Shown: one piece after another, positions 1 through 6,592 of the stretch | Layout of the letters: each line of letters opens with the position of its first letter | Numbering within the stretch: the first letter of the stretch is position 1 | Origin: a bacterium | Lineage (GTDB): Bacteria; JAMCPX01 | Direction of reading: 5' to 3' | NCBI GenBank assembly: GCA_021789095.1 | Contig: JAJYJX010000033.1 | Coordinates: 1 to 16,744, forward strand | DNA length: 16,744 bases | Program-made: the position numbers and the translations under genes | Notes under the pieces: generated by a model | What the model was told of the DNA's origin: nothing | Databases searched by the model: none | The model's input: the letters and a program-made list of their open reading frames with translations, nothing else

Positions 1-813
1 ATCTATCTTCTCCCCGCTTAATTCCTGTACTATATTCTGGACCCTGGCTCCCCTCATACCGACACAGGCGCCTACTGCATCCACGTCCTTGTCTTTAGAA
101 TAAACGGCAATTTTTGCTTTGTTTCCGGGTTCCCTTGATACTGCTTTTATCTCGACTATCCCTTCCGCGATTTCGGGCACTTCCGTCGCAAATAGTTTAA
201 CCAGAAACTGGTTGTTTGTCCTGGACAGGATGATCTTCGGTCCCCTGTTTGTCATCCTGATTTCCTGCACGTAGACCCTGATCTTGTCGCCTATCCTTAA
301 GTTTTCCTTGGGCAATTGTTCCGTCGGAGGCAGCACACCTTCCGTTTTCCCAAGATCCATAATGATCGTTCTTCCTTCAAACCGCCTTATGACGCCGTAA
401 ACGACCTCGCCTCTTTTGGTCTTAAATTCCTTATACACAATCTCCTTCTCTGCATCGTTCATCCTCTGCAGTATTACCTGCTTTGCCGCCTGAGCCGAGA
501 TCCTGCCAAATTTCTGTGTATCAATTTTGATTCCTATGCTGTCCCCTACCTGTGCATCCGGATCCATTGACCTTGCCTGTTCCAGATTCAGCTGCGTATC
601 ACTGTTAACAACATCTTCTACAACTTCCTTGAATTCGAAAACTTCAACTTCACCGAGCTGCTCATTAAACTTCGCCTCTATATCGGCGTTGTACTTGATG
701 GTCTTCTTTGCCGCACTTATCATGGCGGCCTCAAGAGCGTTCAGTATTATGACCTTATCTATGCTTTTGTCCCTCTCGAGTTGCTCTATAATCTTTGTGA
801 GTTCGGAAAACAT
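1..813 (-). CDS. nusA: Transcription termination/antitermination factor NusA, N-terminal part (cut by the window edge)
   Basis: NusA binds RNA polymerase and nascent RNA and modulates pausing, termination and antitermination. Translating the minus strand from the ATG at 813 gives 271 codons open to the window edge, beginning MFSELTKIIEQLERDK. The N-terminal RNA-polymerase-binding domain covers about residues 1-130. An S1 domain follows from about 135 (GEVVYGVIRRFEGR), and the start of KH1 is visible near the end (VGACVGMRGARVQNI). The C-terminal KH2 region lies outside the window. Only 9 nt separate it from the rimP stop, with a G-rich Shine-Dalgarno-like run in the gap, so the two genes are co-transcribed. 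The rimP-nusA order is the classic bacterial arrangement, and infB would be expected further left. Identification is from recognisable domain sequence and context. Confidence 0.95.
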   Translation of the reverse strand, partial: MFSELTKIIEQLERDKSIDKVIILNALEAAMISAAKKTIKYNADIEAKFNEQLGEVEVFEFKEVVEDVVNSDTQLNLEQARSMDPDAQVGDSIGIKIDTQKFGRISAQAAKQVILQRMNDAEKEIVYKEFKTKRGEVVYGVIRRFEGRTIIMDLGKTEGVLPPTEQLPKENLRIGDKIRVYVQEIRMTNRGPKIILSRTNNQFLVKLFATEVPEIAEGIVEIKAVSREPGNKAKIAVYSKDKDVDAVGACVGMRGARVQNIVQELSGEKID

Positions 814-822
814 TATGCCCCC

Positions 823-1287
823 CTATGTCTTAAAAGTAAGATTGGCTTTTTTGATGATACTGTACGGTATCTGTATTTCCGTACCGTTATCATCAATTAT
901 CACATCATCGTTTTTTATTCCCCGCAGTGTACCCTCCAGAACAACTTTATTGTATATGGGCTTCCGCATTATGATCCTTATGTCCCGCCCTATAAATCTG
1001 CTGTACTCATTCTTCTTCTTTAACTCTCTTGTAAGGCCGGGTGAAGATACCTCCAGTGTATAAGGTGAATGGATCATCACATCCACATCAAGCACGCCGC
1101 TCAGTATATGCGCCACCTTTTCGCAATCCTCGGCGCTGATCCTGCCCCTCTTGTCAATAAATATTCTCAGCACATTACCAGACTTTTCCTTCTGATACTC
1201 AACATCTATAACCTCATAACCTGCTTTCGGCAGGTTACAGGAGGCTATATCATATACCTTTTCAGCTATACTTTTATGTTTATCCAT
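823..1287 (-). CDS. rimP: Ribosome maturation factor RimP
   Basis: RimP assists maturation of the 30S ribosomal subunit in the cytoplasm. The 154-residue product has the usual family length. It carries the typical N-domain ending (YTLEVSSPGLTREL, about residues 76-89) and a C-terminal SH3-like domain (GTLRGIKNDDVIIDDNG and following). The ATG at 1287 is supported by GGAG seven nucleotides upstream on the minus strand (plus-strand 1295-1298). It is the first gene of the rimP-nusA unit. A terminator-like hairpin lies only about 29 nt upstream of the start and may attenuate the operon. Nothing in the protein looks unusual. Confidence 0.95.
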   Translation of the reverse strand: MDKHKSIAEKVYDIASCNLPKAGYEVIDVEYQKEKSGNVLRIFIDKRGRISAEDCEKVAHILSGVLDVDVMIHSPYTLEVSSPGLTRELKKKNEYSRFIGRDIRIIMRKPIYNKVVLEGTLRGIKNDDVIIDDNGTEIQIPYSIIKKANLTFKT

Positions 1288-1310
1288 AACTTATCTCCAA
1301 TATGACAAAT

Positions 1311-1341
1311 AAAAAAGTGGGTTTATACCCACCTTTTTTTT
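1311..1341. terminator. Bidirectional terminator-like hairpin in the rimP leader
   Basis: A 6-bp stem GTGGGT (1317-1322) / ACCCAC (1327-1332) with loop TTAT is flanked by six A on the left and eight T on the right. It therefore has terminator form on both strands. The two flanking genes diverge, so it does not sit between convergent transcripts as usual. On the minus strand it would lie inside the rimP-nusA leader. Confidence 0.7.
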
Positions 1342-1389
1342 GTGTAACATGGAATAATTAAATTTTCAAGTATTTATGTTTATCCCTTG

Positions 1390-1433
1390 TTACAGCCGTG
1401 TAAAATCCATGTAAACAACAATTTACTTGTATC
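1390..1433 (+). promoter_or_regulatory. Four 11-bp direct repeats upstream of pstC, Pho-box-like
   Basis: The segment divides into four consecutive 11-mers starting at 1390, 1401, 1412 and 1423, each beginning TTACA, TAAAA, TAAAC or TTACT. The strongest match is CCGTGTAAA versus CCATGTAAA, 11 bp apart. PhoB/PhoP-family regulators bind tandem 11-bp direct repeats at phosphate-starvation promoters. A possible -10 (TATGGA, 1444-1449) follows ten bases after the last repeat, the spacing expected when a Pho box replaces the -35. The regulator assignment is inferred from the downstream pst genes. Confidence 0.5.
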
Positions 1434-1469
1434 CAAACGCTTCTATGGATACTTTATTTGTAAATACTT

Positions 1470-2378
1470 ATGAAGCGTCGAATAAGCGATCGGCTACTCA
1501 AGCTCATATCAATATCCTTTGCTTCTATAATATTAATACTTATCATAGGAATTGTCTATGAGTTAATAGATGGATCCATGCTGTCCATAAACAGATTTGG
1601 CTGGAGGTTTCTAGTAACTTCAACATGGGATCCGGTTAAAAATGTTTTTGGAGCCATGCCGTTTATATTCGGAACCATGGTTTCATCAATTATCGCCTTG
1701 ATCATCGCACTGCCCATAAGCATGGGTATAGCAATTTTCCTGTCCGAGCTGGCACCTCAGAAAATACGTCCCTCTGTATCACTTATGATCGAGATGCTTG
1801 CAGCAATCCCGAGTATAATTTACGGACTCTGGGGGTTGTTCGTTATGGCTCCATTCCTCCAGATCCACGTTGAGCCTCTCCTCGGTAAATACCTCTGGTT
1901 CTTGCCCCTGTTTAAAGGCGCCCCCCTCGGTATTGGCATGCTTGCGGGCGGACTGATTTTGTCCATCATGATCATACCGACCATTGCGTCTATAACAAGG
2001 GACATATTAAACACAGTACCCACACTTTACAAGGAGGCGGGATTGGCACTTGGAATGACGAGATGGGAGGTTATGTCAAAGATAGTGTTCCCGCATGCAA
2101 GGTCGGGCGTTATCGGCGCAATTATACTGGGATTCGGCAGGGCGCTTGGTGAGACAATGGCCATAACAATGGTGATAGGCAATGCACCAATGATTTCGGC
2201 ATCTCTGTTCTCGCCGTCATACACACTGGCAAGCGTCATAGCAAACGAGTTCAGCGAGGCAGTATCCCAACTCTATATATCCTCCCTTATAGAGCTTGCC
2301 CTGCTGCTGTTCATAATATCCATGATATTCAATGCCCTTGCCAGGCTACTTGTAAGGAGGGAAAAAGTCCTCCAATGA
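1470..2378 (+). CDS. pstC: Phosphate ABC transporter permease PstC
   Basis: PstC is one of the two inner-membrane permeases of the high-affinity phosphate importer PstSCAB. The 302-residue protein is mostly hydrophobic, with about six membrane segments. It carries the permease cytoplasmic (EAA) loop EAGLALGMTRWEV near residue 188, followed by the family-typical ILGFGRALGETMAI. The ATG at 1470 gives the expected N-terminus, but no clear Shine-Dalgarno precedes it. If the -10 at 1444-1449 is real, the leader is only about a dozen bases, so initiation may be nearly leaderless. The stop overlaps the pstA start in ATGA. No phosphate-binding protein gene (pstS) lies upstream; the neighbour is the divergent rimP. 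Confidence 0.95.
   Translation: MKRRISDRLLKLISISFASIILILIIGIVYELIDGSMLSINRFGWRFLVTSTWDPVKNVFGAMPFIFGTMVSSIIALIIALPISMGIAIFLSELAPQKIRPSVSLMIEMLAAIPSIIYGLWGLFVMAPFLQIHVEPLLGKYLWFLPLFKGAPLGIGMLAGGLILSIMIIPTIASITRDILNTVPTLYKEAGLALGMTRWEVMSKIVFPHARSGVIGAIILGFGRALGETMAITMVIGNAPMISASLFSPSYTLASVIANEFSEAVSQLYISSLIELALLLFIISMIFNALARLLVRREKVLQ
2356..2373 (+). promoter_or_regulatory. Possible ribosome-binding-site-masking hairpin at the pstC/pstA junction
   Basis: GGAGG (2356-2360) is complementary to CCTCC (2369-2373) across an 8-base loop, just before the pstA ATG at 2375. Ribosomes finishing pstC would open it, a simple way to couple pstA translation to pstC. It is inside the pstC coding region, so it could be a by-product of codon choice. 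Confidence 0.3.
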
Positions 2379-3220
2379 AGTCGCTGCGATACTTTAAAAG
2401 ACGTACTATCAATAATACAATATTCTTTTTGTCATACGCCTCTGCCGTCATAGGTGTTGCCATACTTCTCCTCATCCTTCTTTACACCGTTATAAAAGGA
2501 GCATCCGCCATAAACCTTGATTTCTTTATAAAGCTCCCAAGACCGACAGGTGTTCCCGGAGGGGGCATCGCCAATGCCCTTGTAGGGACTTTCATGGTTG
2601 TCGGAATAGCTTCTGCCATAGCTATTCCGGTCGGTGTAATGGCAGGCATATATCTTTCGGAGTTCGGTAATAACAAGTTTGCGCCATTCATACGATACCT
2701 TGCAGATGTCCTTAACAGCATACCTTCGATAGTAACCGGCGTAGTGGCATATGTATTCGTTGTCCTGCCGATGCATAGGTTCTCTGCACTGGCAGGCGGC
2801 GTTGCTCTGTCAATAATGATGATCCCGATAATAACAAGAACGAGCGAGGAGCTCATAAGAATGGTCCCGGATACGATCAGAGAAGCAGCCCTTGCTCTCG
2901 GTACGCCGCAGTGGAAAGTGATTATATTTATAGTGCTGAGAACAGCGGCGGCAGGCATAGCAACCGGCGTAATGCTTGCGGTGGCAAGGGTCGGAGGAGA
3001 AACAGCCCCGCTGCTGTTCACGGCATTCAATAATTCATTTATGAGCGTCAGGCCGGATCAACCGATATCCACAATGACCGTGCTGATATACAACTATGCA
3101 TCCTCACCCTACGCAGACTGGAACGCAATGGCATGGGGTGCCGCATTTGTACTTATCGTTATTGTGCTTATCGCTAACATAGTATCAAAGATATTTACAA
3201 AAACAAAATATGCTTTATAA
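2375..3220 (+). CDS. pstA: Phosphate ABC transporter permease PstA
   Basis: PstA is the second permease of the phosphate importer and pairs with PstC in the inner membrane. The product has 281 residues, the usual size, with about six membrane segments. The EAA loop REAALALGTPQWKV lies near residue 169 and is followed by ARVGGETAPLLFTA, a PstA hallmark. The start overlaps the pstC stop by 4 bp. The nearest strong ribosome-binding sequence, GGAGG (2356-2360), is 14 bases upstream and can pair with CCTCC (2369-2373), so translation is probably coupled to pstC. Twelve bases separate the pstA stop from pstB. Confidence 0.95.
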   Translation: MKSLRYFKRRTINNTIFFLSYASAVIGVAILLLILLYTVIKGASAINLDFFIKLPRPTGVPGGGIANALVGTFMVVGIASAIAIPVGVMAGIYLSEFGNNKFAPFIRYLADVLNSIPSIVTGVVAYVFVVLPMHRFSALAGGVALSIMMIPIITRTSEELIRMVPDTIREAALALGTPQWKVIIFIVLRTAAAGIATGVMLAVARVGGETAPLLFTAFNNSFMSVRPDQPISTMTVLIYNYASSPYADWNAMAWGAAFVLIVIVLIANIVSKIFTKTKYAL

Positions 3221-3232
3221 GGTTATAACTGT

Positions 3233-3991
3233 ATGACAAAAAAGCTTATCATTGAACACCTGAATGCATGGTTCGGCTCTGTCCAGGCATTAAAGGACAT
3301 CAATCTTAACATAGAAGAAAACAGCGTAACCGCCGTCATTGGGCCGTCAGGATGCGGCAAGACGACTTTTGTAAGATGCCTGAACAGGATCCATGAGGTC
3401 GTCGACAATGCAAGGATAAGCGGAAAAGTGTTGCTCGACGGCGAAGATATCTATGCCTCTACAAGCGATCCGGTTCTTGTCAGAAGGCGTATTGGTATGG
3501 TATTCCAGAAACCAAATCCGTTCCCGACAATGAGCATATTCGACAACGTTGCCGCAGGAATCAGATTGAACGGTATAAAAAAGAAAAATGAGATTGCGGA
3601 CGCAGTTGAGAGGAGCATTAAAATGGCAGCCTTGTGGGACGAGGTCAAGGACAAACTTTATAAATCGGCAACAGCCCTGTCCGGAGGGCAGCAGCAAAGG
3701 CTGTGTATAGCGAGAACAATAGCGGTAGAACCAGAGGTTATCCTCATGGACGAGCCTGCGTCAGCACTTGATCCCATATCAACCGCACACATTGAAGAAC
3801 TTATGCAGCAGATAAAGGACAAGTATACCATCGTTATCGTTACACACAATATGCAGCAGGCAGCAAGGGTGTCGGATTATACGGGGTTTTTCCTGCTCGG
3901 CGAACTCATAGAGTTCAGTAAAACACCCGATATGTTTACAAATCCAGGGGATAAACGTACAGAGGATTATATAACCGGAAGATTCGGTTAA
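3233..3991 (+). CDS. pstB: Phosphate ABC transporter ATP-binding protein PstB
   Basis: PstB is the cytoplasmic ATPase that powers phosphate import through PstCA. The 252-residue protein has a full set of ABC motifs: Walker A GPSGCGKT (37-44), Q-loop FQKPNPFP (Q92, the PstB-type Q-loop), signature LSGGQQQR (149-156), Walker B ILMDEP (170-175) and switch histidine H205 in VTHNMQQA. The family-typical tail [11 protein letters not shown] is intact. It is third in the pst operon. A 114-base gap with inverted repeats separates it from phoU. Confidence 0.97.
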   Translation: MTKKLIIEHLNAWFGSVQALKDINLNIEENSVTAVIGPSGCGKTTFVRCLNRIHEVVDNARISGKVLLDGEDIYASTSDPVLVRRRIGMVFQKPNPFPTMSIFDNVAAGIRLNGIKKKNEIADAVERSIKMAALWDEVKDKLYKSATALSGGQQQRLCIARTIAVEPEVILMDEPASALDPISTAHIEELMQQIKDKYTIVIVTHNMQQAARVSDYTGFFLLGELIEFSKTPDMFTNPGDKRTEDYITGRFG

Positions 3992-4092
3992 ACCCCGTTA
4001 GAAAGGGCGTAGCTTTGAACCACACCTTTTCTTTAACGGATTTAAATGTTACCCTATCATTCCGCCATAAATGGCGGGGCTTTCTAACGAGG
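3992..4092 (+). repeat. Inverted-repeat element between pstB and phoU
   Basis: CGTTAGAAAG (3996-4005) is perfectly complementary to CTTTCTAACG (4080-4089), enclosing a second hairpin CCGCCAT/ATGGCGG (4062-4077). The left arm could instead pair with TAACGG (4034-4039). The left end AACCCCGTTA (3991-4000), directly after the pstB stop, recurs after panD (16541-16550) and in a degenerate form at 14299. This suggests a small dispersed palindromic element at gene ends. The right arm ends just before the phoU ribosome-binding site. Confidence 0.55.
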
Positions 4093-4105
4093 TAAAGGAG
4101 TGTTT

Positions 4106-4768
4106 ATGGAAAGAAAATTCGATGAAGAATTAAAGGAGCTTTCAGGAATGCTTATCAAGATGGGCAGCCTTGCACAAACAATGATCCATAAGTCCATAAA
4201 AGCACTCGTTGACAGGGACAAGGTTCTGCTCAGTGAGGTATACCAGCTTGAGGAATCAGTTAACTACATGCATGTGGAGATCGACGATTTCTGTTTAAAG
4301 CTGCTGGCTTTAAGACAGCCGCAGGCCGGAGACCTTCGCATGATAACGGCAGCCATAAAGATAAATACAGACCTTGAAAGACTGGGCGATCAGGCTGTAA
4401 ATATCGCCCAGAGGACCGAGTCACTCCTGGAAAGGCCGGCGATAAAACCACTTGTTGATATACCCAGGGAATCCACAATAGCTCAGAAAATGGTCAACGA
4501 CAGCCTTGACGCATTCATCAAAAAGGACGTAACACTTGCCGAAGACGTTCTCACAAGGGACGACACAATAGATGATATCAACAACCAGGTATTCAGAGAA
4601 CTGCTCACGTATATGATGAGCGATCATTCAACAATACCGACAGCTATCGATCTTATCTTCGTGTCAAAGAACCTTGAGCGTATTGCTGACCATGCCACGA
4701 ATATAGCCGAGGATGTCATATTTATGGCCATTGGCAAAGACATAAGACATCACCTGTCGATAAAATGA
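4106..4768 (+). CDS. phoU: Phosphate transport system regulator PhoU
   Basis: PhoU is a cytoplasmic helical regulator that links Pst transporter status to the PhoR sensor kinase and restrains phosphate uptake. The 220-residue protein shows the family's two-fold internal repeat, with metal-binding/core motifs DLERLGDQAVNIAQR (about 92-106) and NLERIADHATNIAED (about 191-205). The ATG at 4106 is chosen because AAAGGAG (4094-4100) is five bases upstream. An in-frame GTG at 4100 overlaps that Shine-Dalgarno and is unlikely. It follows pstB as usual in Pho operons, and its stop touches the region of the next gene. Confidence 0.95.
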   Translation: MERKFDEELKELSGMLIKMGSLAQTMIHKSIKALVDRDKVLLSEVYQLEESVNYMHVEIDDFCLKLLALRQPQAGDLRMITAAIKINTDLERLGDQAVNIAQRTESLLERPAIKPLVDIPRESTIAQKMVNDSLDAFIKKDVTLAEDVLTRDDTIDDINNQVFRELLTYMMSDHSTIPTAIDLIFVSKNLERIADHATNIAEDVIFMAIGKDIRHHLSIK

Positions 4769-4797
4769 TCAAATCAAACAAGGAAAGGATTCATAAA

Positions 4798-5616
4798 ATG
4801 GAACTGTTTTGTCATTCCGGGCGGCGCCTTTGTCGCAACAAAAAACCTGTTGCAAACAATACTACCTTCGCGTACAGGATTGCATTCCTGTTACTGGTAC
4901 TTCTCTACTTTATTGCCGGCTGCTCATCCGCACCTGTAAAGAAACAGCCCGGCCCCGAGGAGTATTACAAGGAAGCAATGGAAGAGATGAAGGGAGGATG
5001 GATTTTCGGCCCGGACTATGAGCAGGTCAGGGAAACGCTCAATATGATTATCGATAATTATCCATATTCAACGTATGCGCCTCTTGCCCAGCTTCGCATA
5101 GCCGATACCTATTACAAGGAGGGCCGTTATCTTGAGTCAGCAGAGGCTTACGATCACTTTGCCAAAATGTATCCAAATGACAAGAATATCCCTTATGCTG
5201 TTTTTATGGAGGGAAAATCATTCATGAAAAACCAGGAAACATGGCTCACAAAGAATATACCGTATGACACGGATCTGACGGGCATCAACAATGCATACGA
5301 TGAGTTCAGATACATCGTTAATAACTACCCGTCATCCGAATACGTAGCAGACGCAAAAAAATATGTAGTGCAATGCGAAAAGACACTTGCAGAGCATGAC
5401 ATGTACATAGCCGATTTTTATATTGACCGCGGTCATTACGAAGCAGCCATAAACAGGCTAATGGACATATATGAAAAGTACCCGAAGAGCGGGCTTGGCG
5501 ACTTGGCACTGCATAAGCTTGCAACGGTCTACAAAACAATAAACTCTGCTGACGAATACAACAAGACTATTGAACTGTTAAAAAAAGCATACCCGGACAG
5601 CAAATACAACAGGTAG
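4798..5616 (+). CDS. bamD: BamD-like outer-membrane assembly lipoprotein (TPR protein)
   Basis: BamD is a periplasm-facing lipoprotein of the BAM complex that inserts beta-barrel proteins into the outer membrane. The 272-residue product has a hydrophobic signal segment ending in a lipobox FIAGC, with the lipidated cysteine at about residue 42. TPR-like helical repeats follow, including the characteristic phrases IIDNYPYSTYAPLAQLRIADTYY and FRYIVNNYPSSEYVADA. The ATG at 4798 is preferred because AAAGGA lies about eight bases upstream. An earlier in-frame ATG at 4765 overlaps the phoU stop but has no ribosome-binding site. The n-region of the signal is unusually long even from 4798. It could be a BamD-family paralogue rather than the essential one. 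It runs with the pst/phoU genes and ends 15 bases from the convergent kinase gene, with no visible terminator. Confidence 0.85.
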   Translation: MELFCHSGRRLCRNKKPVANNTTFAYRIAFLLLVLLYFIAGCSSAPVKKQPGPEEYYKEAMEEMKGGWIFGPDYEQVRETLNMIIDNYPYSTYAPLAQLRIADTYYKEGRYLESAEAYDHFAKMYPNDKNIPYAVFMEGKSFMKNQETWLTKNIPYDTDLTGINNAYDEFRYIVNNYPSSEYVADAKKYVVQCEKTLAEHDMYIADFYIDRGHYEAAINRLMDIYEKYPKSGLGDLALHKLATVYKTINSADEYNKTIELLKKAYPDSKYNR

Positions 5617-5631
5617 CGTGGAGTGAGAGGT

Positions 5632-6540
5632 TTACAGGTCCTCGAAATGCGTGAGTTTCTTGAATGCCCTGAACCTTGTTTCTATTTCCCTGTTCGTAAG
5701 GTTTTTTATCCTGTTGAGGCTGAAGTCCTCCACATCGAACGACGCCATCACGCTGCCGAAGATTATTGCCCGCCTTATGTACCTATCGCTGATATTGTCG
5801 ACATTTGAAAGGTAACCCATAAATCCGCCTGCAAAGCTGTCCCCCGCGCCTGTGGGATCAAACACGGATTCCAGGGGATAAGCAGGCGCTGAAAATACGC
5901 TGGAATCGGAAAACATTAATGCTCCGTATTCACCCCTTTTGATTATGACAGCCTTCGGGCCGTAAGACAGAATGCATTTTGCCGCCTTTACAAGATTTGA
6001 TTCTTTGGACAGCTCTCGTGCCTCTGCCTCATTGATTGTAAGTATGTCGACATGCCCGAGCATTTCCTTCAGCTCTTTCAGTTTTCTTTCTATCCAAAAA
6101 TTCATGGTATCGCAGGCAACAAGCTTTGGCTTTTTTACCTGGCCCAGGACCTCCAGTTGGAGAACGGGGTCGATATTAGCAAGAAAAACATACGGCGTAT
6201 CCTTGTACTCTTCCGGTATCCTTGGCTTGAAGGATGCAAACACATTGAGCTGGGTATCAAGGGTATGTGCCTGGTTTAAGTCGAAATCATACCTGCCCTT
6301 CCATCGGAAGGTTTTCCCGTCTGTAACCTGAAGCCCCTTTACATCTATGCCCCTTTTCTTCAGAAACCTGACGTGCTTCTCAGGGAAATCCTGTCCGACA
6401 ACCGCTACAAGTTTTATATCCGTAAAATAGCTCGCCGAAGCTGAGAAATACGTCGCTGACCCGCCGAGGACATCCTCTACTTTGCCGAACGGCGTTTCAA
6501 CAGAGTCAAACGCCACAGAACCAATAACCAGCAAACTCAT
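5632..6540 (-). CDS. PfkB-family carbohydrate/nucleoside kinase
   Basis: A 302-residue kinase of the ribokinase/PfkB family, which transfers phosphate from ATP to sugars or nucleosides in the cytoplasm. The N-terminal substrate-binding region contains the GGSATYFS glycine motif (about 26-33). The second PfkB signature DPTGAGDSFAGGF begins at about residue 228, with its last aspartate (about D234) as the expected catalytic base. The substrate cannot be read from sequence. The ATG at 6540 is chosen because GGAGG stands six bases upstream on the minus strand; nine extra codons to 6567 are less likely. It lies 52 bases downstream of the fused multihaem cytochrome gene and is probably co-transcribed, though a functional link is not evident. 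Confidence 0.88.
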   Translation of the reverse strand: MSLLVIGSVAFDSVETPFGKVEDVLGGSATYFSASASYFTDIKLVAVVGQDFPEKHVRFLKKRGIDVKGLQVTDGKTFRWKGRYDFDLNQAHTLDTQLNVFASFKPRIPEEYKDTPYVFLANIDPVLQLEVLGQVKKPKLVACDTMNFWIERKLKELKEMLGHVDILTINEAEARELSKESNLVKAAKCILSYGPKAVIIKRGEYGALMFSDSSVFSAPAYPLESVFDPTGAGDSFAGGFMGYLSNVDNISDRYIRRAIIFGSVMASFDVEDFSLNRIKNLTNREIETRFRAFKKLTHFEDL

Positions 6541-6592
6541 ACAGTGCCTCCATCTATTTTTTAACACCCATACATCCCATTATCATTGGTGT

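Noticed and set aside
527-1063. 178-codon plus-strand frame opposite rimP/nusA
   Set aside because: It is antisense to two clearly recognised genes, has serine/leucine-rich composition typical of shadow frames and no family resemblance.
1368-1469. AAGTATTTA (1368-1376) and TAAATACTT (1461-1469) inverted repeat around the pstC promoter
   Set aside because: Nine AT-rich bases separated by 84 bp are not convincing as an operator or hairpin by themselves.
2482-3030. 182-codon minus-strand frame opposite pstA
   Set aside because: It mirrors the codons of a well-identified permease gene and has no ribosome-binding site or recognisable domain.
4765-4797. Upstream in-frame start for the BamD-like gene overlapping the phoU stop
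   Set aside because: No Shine-Dalgarno precedes it and it only lengthens an already long signal n-region; 4798 has a good site.
6546-6592. AACACC/GGTGTT inverted repeat between the kinase and the fused cytochrome gene as a terminator
   Set aside because: Six-bp stem with a loop of about 19 bases and no proper T-run on the relevant strand; too weak.
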